Part shown: positions 34,901 to 47,688 of the stretch, in pieces
Layout of the letters: each line of letters begins with the position of its first letter
How positions within the stretch are numbered: the first letter of the stretch is position 1
From: Rotaria macrura
Taxonomy: Eukaryota > Rotifera > Eurotatoria > Philodinida > Philodinidae
Assembly (NCBI GenBank): GCA_900239685.1
Contig: OENT01000542.1
Location: forward strand, 1-64,000
Length of the DNA: 64,000 nt
Direction: 5' to 3'
Translations under genes and position numbers: made by a program
The notes under the pieces: generated by a model
The model's database searches: none
Told to the model about the DNA's origin: nothing
The model's input: the letters and a program-made list of their open reading frames with translations, nothing else

Positions 34901-36126
34901 ATGTGTTTCTGAGAACTGAATGATTATATTTCATTGCATATTATTCTCTATTTACATACAATATTTATTAATCGTATCGAATTCGTAAACATCTGTAACA
35001 GTTCTTAGAGAAAAACCAATTCTTACTTGTTTAATAATAAATTCATTGATATGTTCACTTCCAGTCTTGAAAGCTAAACAATAATCTTTATTTGGATCTT
35101 TTTTCAAACATTGATAAAGATTTTTAAGTTGATTATGTAATCTAAAAAATTGAGCTTTTTGAATTTCGATTCGATTTTCCAACTAAATAAGATTGAGAAT
35201 AGACGAAAATTTCAAACGATAAGATAAATAACCTGATTGATAGTTGATTCTATTTCATTTAGATAATTAGCAGTAAGACAACGATCGAATTGTTCAAGAA
35301 GAAGATATTCAATCGTTGATTCGGGTGAAGAGGGTGTCCATTCTAATCGTTCAGAATATTCCTTTAATTTGAAATAATAAGATGTTACTTGAATTAAACG
35401 TTGATCCTAAGAAAAACGTATAATAGAAGCAAAATCGACGAAAAATTTCTCAAGTCTTCCACTAACTTTTAATTCGCTAAGCATGGTTATATGATCTTGA
35501 ATTTTTTTATTCATTTCAATGAGCGAAATCGAAGGATCTAAAAGAAATCTTGGAAATGAAACCCAAATAATCATGAGCTACGAACTTTCATGGAATTCAA
35601 TCGGTGGCGCATTGAGTAATCTACATAGATCTTTCTGTTTATTTTCAAGTTCATTTCGTCGATGAATTAATTGTCCTTCGTTAATTACTAACTCCTGCAT
35701 TTTTCGATCGATATACATTTCTTGTTCTTTTAATTTTAATCGATCGAATATTGATGTCTAAATTAAAAAATAAATCAGATTAAATAAAAAGGAAGAATAG
35801 AACAATCAATTTAATCTTTACTTCAAAGGAAGACGAAATTCCAGTACGTTCAAGTAATTCTTCATAATCATCAAGTGATTGTCTTACTAATTGTCGTCGT
35901 TTTGCAACCTGTTGTTTATACATAAATAATTTATCATCCAACAATTTCTAAAAATAAACCGTAGTTATAATCGCATTTCGATAATGAGTAGTACTTTAGT
36001 AAATTCTTCAACTTTAGCAGCACGCGATGACCATTGATGCTCATTAAAACCAAACGATGACCATAAACGATACCATTCAGAACAAATTGTTGCACGATCA
36101 AGTACTAATGAATCGTTCTTATCCAT
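31970..36126 (-). CDS. PRC1: PRC1/Ase1/MAP65 microtubule-bundling cytokinesis protein
   Basis: Antiparallel-microtubule cross-linker of the spindle midzone, 636 aa (human PRC1 is about 620). Exons, 5' to 3': 35995-36126, 35822-35947, 35586-35757, 35467-35537, 35233-35406, 35027-35182, 33183-33330, 32994-33130, 32643-32942, 32255-32581, 32073-32198, 31970-32011. All frames close. Introns are 47-64 nt except intron 6 (1696 nt). The N-terminus has the family opening WYRLWSSFGF and long coiled coil; the spectrin-like microtubule-binding region carries KASTDPVRFHIRGYN (from residue 373), matching the conserved KASDPNRFxNRGG signature. The C-terminal tail is Pro/Ser/Thr-rich with TP sites (GRTPTSSRLLGLTP) and a basic stretch RKSRRRSKL, as expected for a CDK-regulated tail. 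The start is the ATG in the first conserved exon; AG at 36144-36143 lies 16 nt upstream. A further coding exon upstream cannot be excluded. Confidence 0.9.
33331..35026 (-). other. Long intron 6 of PRC1
   Basis: 1696 nt, about 30 times the usual intron here. It has a canonical GTAAGA donor and TTTTAG acceptor. No open frame, RNA gene or repeat was recognised inside on either strand. Confidence 0.7.
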
Positions 36127-38423
36127 CAATGCAAGACTTTTACTAAATATTTAAAACACAATAAGAGATGATTGATATTAAAGAAAAGCCAAAGAGTATA
36201 CAATTGATTTTCTAACGATTCATATATTGATTTCTTCTTTTGTTGAAGCATTTGAGTTTGTGAAGAAAAACCAATAATAATAAGTAAGTAAAAAGCATAG
36301 ATCTATTAGCGGGTCTTTGTTCAACATAACCAACAGTATATTCTCATACAAAGAATTCCTTACAAATACTGACATCTATTAAACGCACATCTCGATCCGT
36401 CTCATGCAAGAAACGATCATCATACTAGTATATAGATAGTCATCGAATATATCGAAAACAAAAGAAATTTATTTGTCAATAGATCTATATGTATCACTTA
36501 AAATATTCGCGATAAAATTTTTTCATGTCATTGATTGTCGATTCAAAGACTCAAGAGAATGTTTCTTGTTTGTCTAGTTTCGACAATTAATATGTTCCGT
36601 ACGTTGTACAATACATGTTGATATTGCTTTTCTGTGAGTATAAAGTTATAATCGACTGAAATTTTATTAATTGACAACCCAGGTTGAACTAGCTGCAACG
36701 TATCCTGGGAATTATGGCAGAAAAGAAGACGTATGAGATATAGTATTTATTCGACAGCATCAAACCATTTTCTTTTTTCCTTTCCCAATAATAAAATTGC
36801 AGAAAATCTGTAAAACCAAAGTGCCATTAGGAGACGGGAAAATCAGAAAATGGAAATGTATTATTCCTTGATGGTCAGACATCGTCTTACACCTAAAACC
36901 ATTTCCTCACATTTTCGCATAGTTGATTAGTTCGTTAGTTCTGTCTAACCCTCAATCTTGGCGAATCAAATGGCCTCGGATCAACAGCGAGCAAAGATTA
37001 ATGTTGAACTGTCGATCCGCACTGAGTAAAACGAACAAGATATACAACAAACAGTATGCATAGGCAGCAAACTAGAAAAACTATACAATATAGGAAGAAA
37101 ACGACAATAATGAACTCGAAGATAGAAGTGTCATTGTAAGCGTCCCCCATATGCACAATGCATCATGTCGCATCGATACTGATGAAACCTTGTACTATAT
37201 TAAAATAAACCGTCACTTCTTTCATAGTCGGGGAAAGAAATCATCATTGATGTTTTTAATTTTCAGCAAGATCATTCATCTTGATGCTGTGGAGTTTCGG
37301 TTAGTGCCGATATGAGAGGTTGATAGAAACAGTGGCCTCCCCCTCATTCTATCTTCCCATTCACATGTACAGTCAGACTGCCACCCTTATACTCAACGAT
37401 CTGATAGGGATGAGCGAGTGCAGGTGAGAAAATCTCGATGAGAATATCAGCTTGGGATAAAAGTTCAGTGAATTTTTGAGTAACTAAGAACCACTTCATC
37501 TATCAGCCACACACTCTATTAGCTTCAATAATTTTCTTTCTAAATTTTAATTGTTCGAGATGTCAACTTTGGAAGGTTGTCAGTTCGAAATAATAATTTT
37601 GCCAAATTTTATAGTTCAAGATTTTGAATTTTAAAGAGATTCGGATTCTAATTTCCCACGTATCAGCCTCAATAAAATCGTGCGATCGAATAAGATTTTC
37701 TTTTATTTCTTTTACTTATGCATATACAAATGTGCTTCCTTCGCTTTTTTTTGTCCATACACGGTGTCGATACTCATCTCGATCTAACTAGCTTATTTTG
37801 CATTGGAATTGATGATTATCTGCGCTTTTTCACATCTAACCTTAGTCGAGAGGAAACCATTTCGAAAATCATTTATAATAAATTTTCAACCAAGTCTTGT
37901 TATCACTTATTTCAACATTGTTTCCTTCGACGTAGACACTAAGTTGATTCATCAAAAATAAGAGCACCGTCAACTTATATATGTTGACTCAATCATGGCA
38001 GTTGTTCGACATTTGGTGTAGAAATCTCTAATAAATGCACATGCAGAACTCCGAAGAGTTCAGACGATTCGCTAACTATCAACACTACGGTTGGTTCAGA
38101 CCCGAGATCGTGACAGTTGTGTTGATTGGTTTTTCGGCTCTTATTTATTGTATAATTAAAGTCGAATGTGACAATATATCACAACTAGATTAATATTTAA
38201 AAAAAAAGAAATGTTACAAGAGTTGAAAACAAACAGAGCACTAAAACTCAGCAGAAGAAAAAACAGAACTAATACTGGAATGCTTATCAATTCAATACGA
38301 AAGACAAAAAGTAATTCACTATTTTGTCAGCACCATCCCCCATTCATTATTCTAAAGTAAACCAATAAAATTCTTTACAAATAAAACAAAAAGGATCAGA
38401 CAATATATTAACCATATCATTTA
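36127..38423. other. Intergenic region between PRC1 and taxilin
   Basis: About 2.3 kb, AT-rich; no gene recognised. It includes the presumed PRC1 promoter and the taxilin 3' flank. Confidence 0.4.
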
Positions 38424-40336
38424 TCATCCGTTGTTTTTGGATGTTGTTGATAATAATGCACCATCGTTTTCTATTGAATCTTGTGCAGTTGTCGACATGC
38501 CGACAGAAGATATTTCATCTTTTCCAGACGTCGGTACAACTAAACAAAATTTTACTCGAGTTCTCAAAATGATAGAGGCTTATTACTTTTAGCAGAAATT
38601 GATGAGTCATGTTCACTTGACATAACAACGGTAGTAGTATTTGTTGAAGATTTTGATAAATCCTTAACTTTAGCTTTTAGATCTGATCGTTCATGTTGTA
38701 AAGTTCGACATAATCTATCAAGTTTATCAAGTTTGATGTCTAATTGTCGTTTTTCTTTTTCTAATAATTTCATCTTAAATAAATAAAATAGAATACTTGT
38801 CTAAGAAAATAACAACTCGTCTTTGTCTCTTTAGTTTATACATCTTCATGGTTTTTTCGTTGATTTTGTTCCGCGGAATCCCATCGTTGACGAAAATCGT
38901 TTCGTTCTTGTTCTAGACTTTTGATTCTTTTGCCCATACGTTCGATTTCTGCATTACATGATATTACCATTTCACTACTTTGCTGAATCGCATTTTGAAA
39001 TTCTTGATAACGTTCAGAATAAACTTTTAATTGTGAGCGAAGGTTTAATTCTGATCTAGCCAGTTGCTCACAATTTTTATAGAGAACTAATTGTTCGGCT
39101 TCACTCTTCGATTCGACGAAAAGTAGAACAAAAAGACATTCATAATTGTTGAAGAAGAAAAATATTTTAAGTATACCACTTGTCGTTCTTGTTTGATCAC
39201 GTCTGTTCGTTCAGTAAGTAATGCATGACTTTTTTCTAAACTAACTTCACTTAAGCGCAGCTCAAGGTCTTTTTTCTTTAATGCTGATTCGAATTCCTAA
39301 GATAAAGTCTCATGAGAAAAATCAAGAATTAAAAATTGCAGTCTTCGAAATCTACCTGTTCTCGTAATTCGTAATCTTTAACGACCAAAGATAATTGTTC
39401 AGATAACTGAACGTTACGTTCACGTAAAGATGCAGATTGTGCACTATAATTTGATAGTTGTGAAGTTATTTCATCGATTGTAGTCTAAAAATTAACCATA
39501 CGTTTTAAATCGAAGAAAAGCAATTAGTTATCTAGTACTTGAAATTTCGTAGCTAATTCTTGACGTTTTGTTTCGTCATCTTGTTGTCGTTTTGTACTTT
39601 CATCCTTAGAGACAAATGGTTTCATAGATTACGAACGAATCTATAGATTATAATTGTTTACTCGAATCTGTTGATTATGTTGATGAAGTTCTCGACAAAG
39701 GCTTTCTAATTTCGATTTAGCAGCTGATGCACGGCTATTCTCGAAAAGTATTTGATCTCGTTCACGAATTAACACGGTCGATCGTTTGTCTAAATCATTG
39801 ATTTTCGCATGTGTTGAACGATTTTGTTCTTGTAATTCGATAAGTTTTGTTGCTAATGTTAACAGATTTTTCTGTGGATCTGCATCGGTTAACGTTCCCA
39901 TTAAATTTTCTAAAGCAAAATCAAAATTTCCAACTAATATTATTGCTTGAATAGATTAGACATACGTGCTACTTCACTTATAGTTGGTGGTGATTCGAAT
40001 TCATTATTCGTATTCACCGAAGCATTATTCTCCTCGCTATTCTGTTCATTTTCTTTCGAATCAGCTGCTAGAATAAACGAAATTGTAAATTTAACGGAAT
40101 ATTTGATAAGATGGTATACCGATTTTTTCTAATTTTTCTATGATCTTAGCACCGATGACTGTTTTACCATGCGTTCGATCTATAGCAGATGATGAAGATT
40201 CATCAATATTTTTCTCTTCATTTGCAGTTGACAGATTATTTGAATCAATTATGTTCGTCAATTTTTCGTCAGCTTCGATTTGATTATTATCAAATGAATC
40301 GTTTACATTTAATTCTGATTCGACACTTGAAGTCAT
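38424..40336 (-). CDS. TXLN: Taxilin, coiled-coil syntaxin-binding protein
   Basis: 482 aa in nine exons (5' to 3'): 40120-40336, 39966-40067, 39662-39909, 39539-39604, 39356-39484, 39177-39296, 38842-39105, 38587-38773, 38424-38539. Introns are 47-71 nt. An acidic, low-complexity N-terminus of about 120 residues precedes a long coiled coil with the taxilin signatures: SKLESLCRELHQHNQ (family LCRELQKQNK), TIDEITSQLS, YSERYQEFQNAIQQSSE (family LYxxRFEEFQxTLxKSNE) and LDRLCRTLQHERSDLK (family LCRALQxERN). Taxilins bind syntaxins and nascent-chain complexes in membrane traffic. The alpha/beta/gamma subtype cannot be assigned. The intron 6 donor could be placed 3 nt away (GTGGTA instead of GTATAC), changing one residue. 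Confidence 0.92.
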
Positions 40337-42408
40337 TGGAAATTACAAAATATACGAAAATAATGCAGTTACTTGCTCAATAGAATTAATTGAAAACAGA
40401 CTTCGAAAAGAAGAGAATAACAAAAGACTACTCATGGTTACATTTATCTTTCCAATAAGAGGAGAGACAAAAAATTGATTGGTTAGTTTTTATTCTCAGT
40501 AAGTTCGATAGAAAGAGAGATGGCGTACAATGCGTAATGTACGAGACTGAAGAAATAAAGCGACCCATACAAGTAAATCTTTGAAATTTTCTTTTTTTGG
40601 AATAAAACAAAAATCTTGAAGTGTAATCAAGATGTCAGGAGCTGATTTTGGCGAATGTCGTTTGTATCACAGACATTATTCACATGAACACCCCTTCGTA
40701 TTTCATTTGGATTATAGTTCTGGTTGTAAATGATAATGAAGTGAACTTTGTGGTTGGGACAAGCTCACAGCAAAAGTCATCTACGATTCAGACATGAATA
40801 AACTCAATGGCATGTATTCTAATGAAGATTCTACGAAAATTCAGAATCAAAAGATGTCATAAAACCACACTTAAATATAGCTACACTGATCATTAACTTA
40901 GATATCGTATCCGAAAGAATCTTATCGAATCCGATCAATTAACAATATGGGATCAGAATTATGAAGATGAAACTAGAAAATGGTCTGAGGGATGAACCCC
41001 ATTTTCTTAATAGGCTACTACTCAGTACTTACTGGTATTACTAGAGATCGATCAAAAGCTCATGTGGGATTCTGTCAAATTTCTACATTAAGATCCGATA
41101 TAATCAAATATTAGAGATCCGAAAGTCATTTCGTCTCCCGAATTCGAATAAAATTTTGTTGATTTTATAACAAAAAACTAAAGAATCCCATCGAATTCGA
41201 TTATTAGAAGAATTCACCTGGGTACAGTACCATACCCAATTCAAAAAAGCAGACATAAAGTCGTGTAAGCACAGATGAACTTGTAAAAAAATTGTGCTCT
41301 CAGAAATCTTACTTCAATTCGTAATGCAAGATTCTTTTGAGATCTTATTGCTGCATAAGCTTTTATATAATCATATCTGACAAAACAATAAGATCTGTCA
41401 AACATTTGGCAGCGAGATTTGGTATCAGACTTCGGAGAACACGACTTTGCATACGAGTTTTCGTTTGATCTTATAAGAGCAGATGCAAAGCCTTACCAGA
41501 TCCTAGTATCTGATAGTTTGCCCTGAGTAGTATTGATAATTGCTTATCTATTTAGCGAATTCTTCTCTACGGATGTTTTCTGAAAGCTCTTGCTAATATT
41601 CTGAACAAGAGTATCATTACGGAGACCATATTCTATGTCATAGTAGAAATAAAGTTTTTTTTCATCATTAGGTATCGTATTGAACGATAGGACTAGTCAC
41701 AATCATATACAGAACCTTCTATGGATGATATTCGATGACTTCGTATTCATGGTCGTACCTTATGAGTTATGTATGTAAGCTACATCGATTGATTTATGGT
41801 TGAAAAAAGTTGAAATGGATCTTTTTATACGAGAGTAAGAATTTTAAGCTTCAAAATACCTTTTGAAACAGAAGAAATCTGTATTAGATGCTCTAGTATA
41901 GATAGTTTGTTGTGTTCTAGTCAAGATGGAAGATAATAAAGTTTGCAAAAGTCACAGAATAATATTATTTCACACCTCAAAACGGCTTGCTGTTTGAAAC
42001 ATGTCAATCAGAATATCGGTAATGCGAAAATGTTCACTCTATTTTCAGCAAATCACAACTGCTAGAGTACAATAACTAAATGATTTCTCACTACATCACT
42101 ATGAAAATTAGTTGATAATTGAAATACATGCTTCACAAGAGAATTCAATCGATCAAATTTTTCTCTAAATAATTGAGAAACAAATTTCATTTTATTCGAT
42201 AGGCTACAAGGATAGTAAATATATATTCTACATTAAATATTGACAAATAAAACAGTGAGATTCATGTTACATATCAGAAAGGAATCTAGCATTCACTACG
42301 AAACTAAATAAACATAAACATAAACATAATAATATTAATAATAATAATGGTGATTGATTTGAAACAGACAAGGAATATAAACAATCTGAAATAGTTGTAT
42401 TCATTCAT
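40337..42408. other. Intergenic region between taxilin and LIN7
   Basis: About 2.1 kb, AT-rich. It contains a fragment (about 41020-41120) related to another near 53540-53640, listed separately. Otherwise nothing recognised. Confidence 0.4.
41020..41120 (+). repeat. Copy A of a dispersed, once-coding fragment
   Basis: The plus strand here translates to RSKAHVGFCQISTLRSD before stops. The minus strand at about 53540-53640 gives RSKAHMKFGQISTIESE. DNA identity is about 70% over some 85 bp. The parent family is unknown. Confidence 0.5.
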
Positions 42409-43080
42409 TTATTTGTGTATTGGTGAAGTAGCTGGTTTTCTTGGTGTACGTTGTTGTTCAAAACGATTTTCCATTTCAATCAAAACTTGTGGCGAATATC
42501 GTACAACTAATTTAACAGTACCTTGGGCTTGTTTCAGTAAATCTACAGCTTTTTCATGATATTCATTTTCAACTGATACACCATTTACTGATAATAATTG
42601 ATCACCTTTTTTCAAACCACCATGTTTCCAAGCAACACCATTGGGAATAATACGTGATATATAGATAGGAGAATTTTGTTCTCGACCACCCATTACATTA
42701 AATCCAAGACCTTCAGCAGTTTTGGGTAATTCAATAACACGCGGATGAGAATGGCCTTCGCTAGCAGCAAAAGCAGCAACCTATGTTAGTTCAATTACAT
42801 TTCATTATGTCTATTTCGTGTAGATTCTCTATTAACTTACTGTTGCTTTAGCAGTAGCATTAGCTCGAACCTCAGGTGAACCAGTTATTTGTACAGTTTC
42901 ATAAATTTTTTCATAAACTTCAAGTACAGCATGAAAAAAGTCACATTGTAATATACGTTGTAATTCAGATAATTTTGCTTCGGGAATTTCACTTGTTGTA
43001 CGAAGACGATCGATTAAAACGATCGCTCGTTCGATATCTTTTTCTAAATTCAACTGGGTTTCACCTGTGCTAATTGACAT
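42409..43080 (-). CDS. LIN7: LIN7 scaffold protein (L27 + PDZ)
   Basis: 203 aa in two exons (42841-43080 and 42409-42780) with a 60-nt intron. The N-terminal L27 domain (about residues 12-66, [17 protein letters not shown] to [11 protein letters not shown]) pairs with CASK/LIN2- and MPP-type partners. The PDZ domain in exon 2 has the carboxylate-binding loop GLGFNV and the typical [23 protein letters not shown]7 (Veli/MALS) organises basolateral receptors and synapses with LIN2 and LIN10. Length and domain order match animal orthologues closely. Its start lies 79 bp after the stop of IER3IP1 on the same strand, with ATTTCAG just upstream (AG 43085-43084), so it may be expressed from a shared transcript. 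Confidence 0.97.
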
Positions 43081-43159
43081 AATCTGAAATATAGTGTATA
43101 TATTTAATACAAAAACAAACAGCAAACGAAAAATAAGCAAAATTCAAATTCGATAAGTT

Positions 43160-43538
43160 TTAACCGAATAGAATAAGAAATAAAACAGTAACGATATTAA
43201 ACGCAATCAACGGAACTAAATCAAAAGTTGACCGTTAGATAAAAATCAATATTGAATTGAATAGTTTTTACCTCTCATTACGGTACGAACCGATCGAATC
43301 AATGTTAACAATTGTTGTTTAGCTCCGCCACCATTGTGATAATCAGCACCGTATCCGACAACATCAGGATAATTACTATTTGTAATACTATGTACTACAG
43401 TGATATTTAAGAAAGAATGATTCGATTCGTACATGGGAAAATTGACTTACCCTTTGAAAGAAATCGTTCATTAAGTATAGCTACTGCATTTATGCAAAGA
43501 AGAGCAGCTTCAATCAGACTATATAATGTAAATGCCAT
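43160..43538 (-). CDS. IER3IP1: IER3IP1/Yos1-like small ER membrane protein
   Basis: 88 aa in three exons (43451-43538, 43272-43394, 43160-43215) with introns of 56 nt each. The N-terminal hydrophobic helix MAFTLYSLIEAALLCINAVA and the block LIRSVRTVMRVPLIAFNIV match IER3IP1/Yos1 almost residue for residue; the protein ends in a second membrane helix VTVLFLILFG. The family acts in ER-Golgi transport and ER homeostasis. The human protein is 82 aa. No single open frame covers the gene, so ORF-based prediction would miss it. An acceptor (AG 43560-43559) lies 20 nt before the ATG. Confidence 0.95.
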
Positions 43539-44646
43539 TGTTCAATATGTTTAATTATCTAAATTTGAATCGAAAATACGATACAAATAACTCTTTTTCT
43601 CGGCATCGAACACATTATTTGTTAATTGGAGAGAATTGATGAAGACAAAGTGAATGGGTAGTCTCACGATTTGATGATGTAAACTACAGAGAGATTGAAG
43701 ATTCCCTAGAAGAATTTATTTCTACGATATTTTCTTCTACAGTATTCAGTGCATGTTTCATTTCAATATCTACTGTGACTAACTCGTGATCAGTCTACTA
43801 TTTTTCATTTTAAAAACTGCAATCAACACTTCTATTATGTAAACAAATAAGATGAAATTGATTCCAACGGAAATCAATTTCATCTTATTAAAAAATAAAT
43901 CTACCAAGTGGAACCTTATTTTCAATTGAACTTATCTGTAATTTCTAGATTTTTTTCAAGTTGTAGCTCTTGATCAAAAAAAATTAAAAACTTAAGTTCA
44001 TTGGTACGAGAATAATGAAGTGATTTGATGCTTTTTTTGTAACTTAGTGGCTCGACCCAGAACTGCATCGAATCAATTTTTCAATGTTAAAATTTTAAAC
44101 CTTAAGTAAAATATGTGAATGGAAAAATGTTGAGATATTTAAATATCTAAAACATGATATAAATTGTGATCGTCGCTGTTGGCATGATCACTGTTTTATT
44201 CGATTAACTAGCGAAACACCCTGTATGCTCAATTTTGTTTCTCATGGAGGAAGGATAATGAAAATCTTTAGCTAGCACATTTTTCAACTCTCTTCTCATC
44301 TACTATTTTACAAAAATGATCTAATTTCATCGACTATCTAGAAATCGAGTCAAACGGATATTCGTGTACATCATGCTATGTTTTAAAACGTAATCAAAAT
44401 CTGATCTATTAAATGGTTTTAGGATAAGTATTCATAACATGTTATGATCTTCGATATGTTCCCATCATATACCTAGTTTCTTCATTTGTTTGAAAAGAAA
44501 AGCAATTATATGAATCTAAAAGAAAAAAAAAGAATTAAATATAAAATATAGATGGAAAACATATTGCTTTGTTAATTGAATATAAATATAAATTTGAAAA
44601 AAAAGTATTTTCATGAAATAAAAAATATAACATAAATGCTTTGTCT
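43539..44646. other. Intergenic region between IER3IP1 and EXOC4
   Basis: About 1.1 kb, AT-rich. It holds the presumed promoter of the IER3IP1-LIN7 pair and an 18-bp perfect hairpin at 43846-43889. Confidence 0.4.
43846..43889. other. Perfect 18-bp stem-loop upstream of IER3IP1-LIN7
   Basis: AATAAGATGAAATTGATT (43846-43863) and its exact complement (43872-43889) flank the 8-nt loop CCAACGGA. Perfect pairing of 18 bp is unlikely by chance. The stem is short for a precursor microRNA. It may be a small inverted-repeat element or a regulatory structure. Confidence 0.55.
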
Positions 44647-47600
44647 TTATTTACTGTTTTTTACTTTTGGACGTAAAGCTTCTTTTACTAATTGTTCATA
44701 TGAGCTCAAATCGACATCTTCTCTTTCTTCGGATGGAAGACTTCGATATTGCAATTGTAATAGATGTAAATAATCTTGTTCACTGTATGCGTTGCCATAG
44801 TCTTCAACAAACTGAAGAATTTCTTCGGGTTTCGTGGAGTACAACAATTCATAATACTGATGAGCACGCATTAGTTCAGCATCACCTACTGTTCGAATTT
44901 GTGTTAATGTTTGTTCAATAGCAAATATATTTCGACACATTTTAGTTACACCTAATTCACTGATACGATGAAAACGTGACGACGAGCGTATTAATATAGT
45001 CGCTAAAACGAAACCAAGGCCTTGAAATAAAAAAGAAAACTTCTTTTCATTTAATGATGATTTTAATATTTCTTGTAAACTTGTTAAATCACGATTTAAT
45101 AACATAATGTTTTCGTCGGGATCGGTATCAATAACATAGGCATAATTTGTTGTATTTCGAAAAAATACTGACAAATGATAAAAACAATGCAGACGAATTT
45201 CAAGAAATAAAACAAGTAGAATGTCGTAGGATAGGGCTAGTGTCGTTTTCATCGCATTTGAAAATACTTCTAAGTTTAAACGAGATAACTTTAATTGTTC
45301 ATAATGAGATGAATTTTGTTTGATAGAACGTAGATTGATGCCTGGTGCAGCTGAGATAAAAACAAAGAAACATTTCAATCAATAATTGTTAACTGATACA
45401 ATGAAGTACGATAAATATCATTTAAAAAAAACGAACAGATTAATAAATAAATAAATAAAAACATTTTACACTAGATTTTTATTCCTTGTTAATTCATCAT
45501 TCTTCAGAATAATAGTTGATAAGTTGTTTCAACGGAAAACTTCGCATTTACATGGCTGCGAATCAACAGTGTAAATTGGGATTTATGCTTGTGTAGATCA
45601 TAGACTAACTTGCAAAGTGCTGCATTTGAAATAGTTTCCATCGACCGAACGAGTGTCATAAATTTTTGCTCTTCTATCTTTAGAATCTTCTTTTCGACAG
45701 CATGTAGTTTTGAATTGAAAGGACTTAATGAAAAAAATCTTGTGACCATCCTTCATTCAATGGTATAATTCACTTTAATAACGAATTGAATGAAGAAGTA
45801 TCTATGAAACAAGGCCATAGACTGATATTCTCTTGTATATCTTTTTAAAGCTGTGCAAATTCTTTGAATATTCTTAACAGTTACATCGAACTCTGGATTT
45901 CGTACTCATTTGAAATAATGACAACATGAAAATAATAGCTATGCTTAAAGAAAGATCCAGCTAATCTATCCTGCATTTATTTTTGAAAAAGATCGGATTC
46001 TATTCAATTAATTTGAATAACTGTAAATATGATAAAAATAAACTCTTCCCAATGTTGTTTCATTAACTCATCGATATCTTCTTTTCTTCTAAACTTGAAG
46101 AGACGTAAGCATCTGTTAGGAAGCTAATTAGTTTGTTAATAATTTCTATTTCAAGCAAAGATAAAACTGAAGACACGATTATTTACGATAGAGAAATCTT
46201 TTTTGACATGAAATCAGTCTTCAACTGACTCGATGTGTATACCAATGTCCTTTACTCTCGATCGTATTCGAATTTCTATGAATGTCAACAGACACTGAAG
46301 AATGATACTCCAAAGCAAAAGCAAAAATTCTCTAACAGTTGATTGGTGTGAAGTGAATTGTTTTGAAAAGTTCCTTAGTCTAAGCAGAGGAGCTGTTCTA
46401 AATCAAATCAAAAGACTAAATCAAGATAGACGTATGTATGTACACAGCGACAAGTATGATTTTTTTTAATTGACATAGTTTTACTTCAGTCTGTATTATA
46501 ATTAGCTGGGTATTTCTTTAGCCAACGTTTCCAAGAGAAATCATAAAGCAGATTCGACGTACCATGAAGTACTAGAAAACTCCTGGCATTCTTTTACTTT
46601 TAAAACGTTTTTGTATCGAACTTTTACTTTATGACACTAGTCAATATTGCAGACACAACAAAAAGTTAACACTTTTGATAATGAACTAATCTTATCGAGA
46701 ACTTTGTTTATGTAACGTTTTCTCTGAGGAGTTGATCTCATCCAGTAGACTGAAGATAGTTGTTGGTCGACAAGCAAAGCATAAATTAGATATCTCGATG
46801 AATGAAAACATTCTAGATACTCTAATACACAGTTAAGCTCATCAAACGAACAGTCTATCAATCGAACAGTTAAATTGAAGCTGTCAGTAAAGGAATAGGG
46901 TCACATGAAATATATATTTTAGATCATTTCTATGATTCCCATCGGATCCTTCATGGCAGGCTGATCTTTCCATGCACAGAGCTACTCAACATTTAACTGG
47001 TAATACGAGAACATTTACATCAATCAATGTTTTACCTGTTGTTTGTGTTAATGCATCAAGATACTTCGGTTCATTTAAACATTTATCCAATGTATCAAAA
47101 TAATATTCTAGTTTACAATACAGCCAATCTAAACTTTCATGAATAGTTGCTAATAATTTAATATGTTTATAATTCGTACAAATATCATCAGAATTCATTT
47201 CATTTTGACTAAAATTAATTAATAATGTTTCAGTTTCTTTGGTTTGTCTGAAACGTACATTTTCAACATTATCATTATCATTATTATTTAATGAACTTTG
47301 CTGTCTGTTTGTACGCATAAATGCATCAAATGCAGGCATAGTACGTAAATGACGATTTATATCGGAATCTTTAACCCATTCATTGGAATAGATTGATATT
47401 CCTCCAGGTGACTCAGTTTTTTCCACGATTGATAAAAATAATTTATTGCACGATTCCCGATGTTTAAATAGAAGGTCAACAATAGCTTGACAAAAATCAT
47501 CTGCATAGGAAGGTAAGCATTTAACTAATGCACATAATTCTTCACATGATTTAAATATTAAATATGTTGATTGAAGTATAGGTACGGATAATTCAAGTTG

Positions 47601-47655
47601 TTTCTGTAATACGGATGGAATTAATTCAACTAGACCGGTTCGATCAGTTATAGTC

Positions 47656-47688
<33 letters not shown>

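Noticed and set aside
36203..36251. Upstream ATG considered as the start of PRC1 through an extra 5' exon
   Set aside because: That ATG is out of frame with the conserved exon and runs into a stop, so the ATG at 36126 was used.
45504..46861. Minus-strand frames inside EXOC4 intron 4 considered as extra exons
   Set aside because: The flanking exons already align contiguously with Sec8, and adding either frame would insert sequence with no counterpart.
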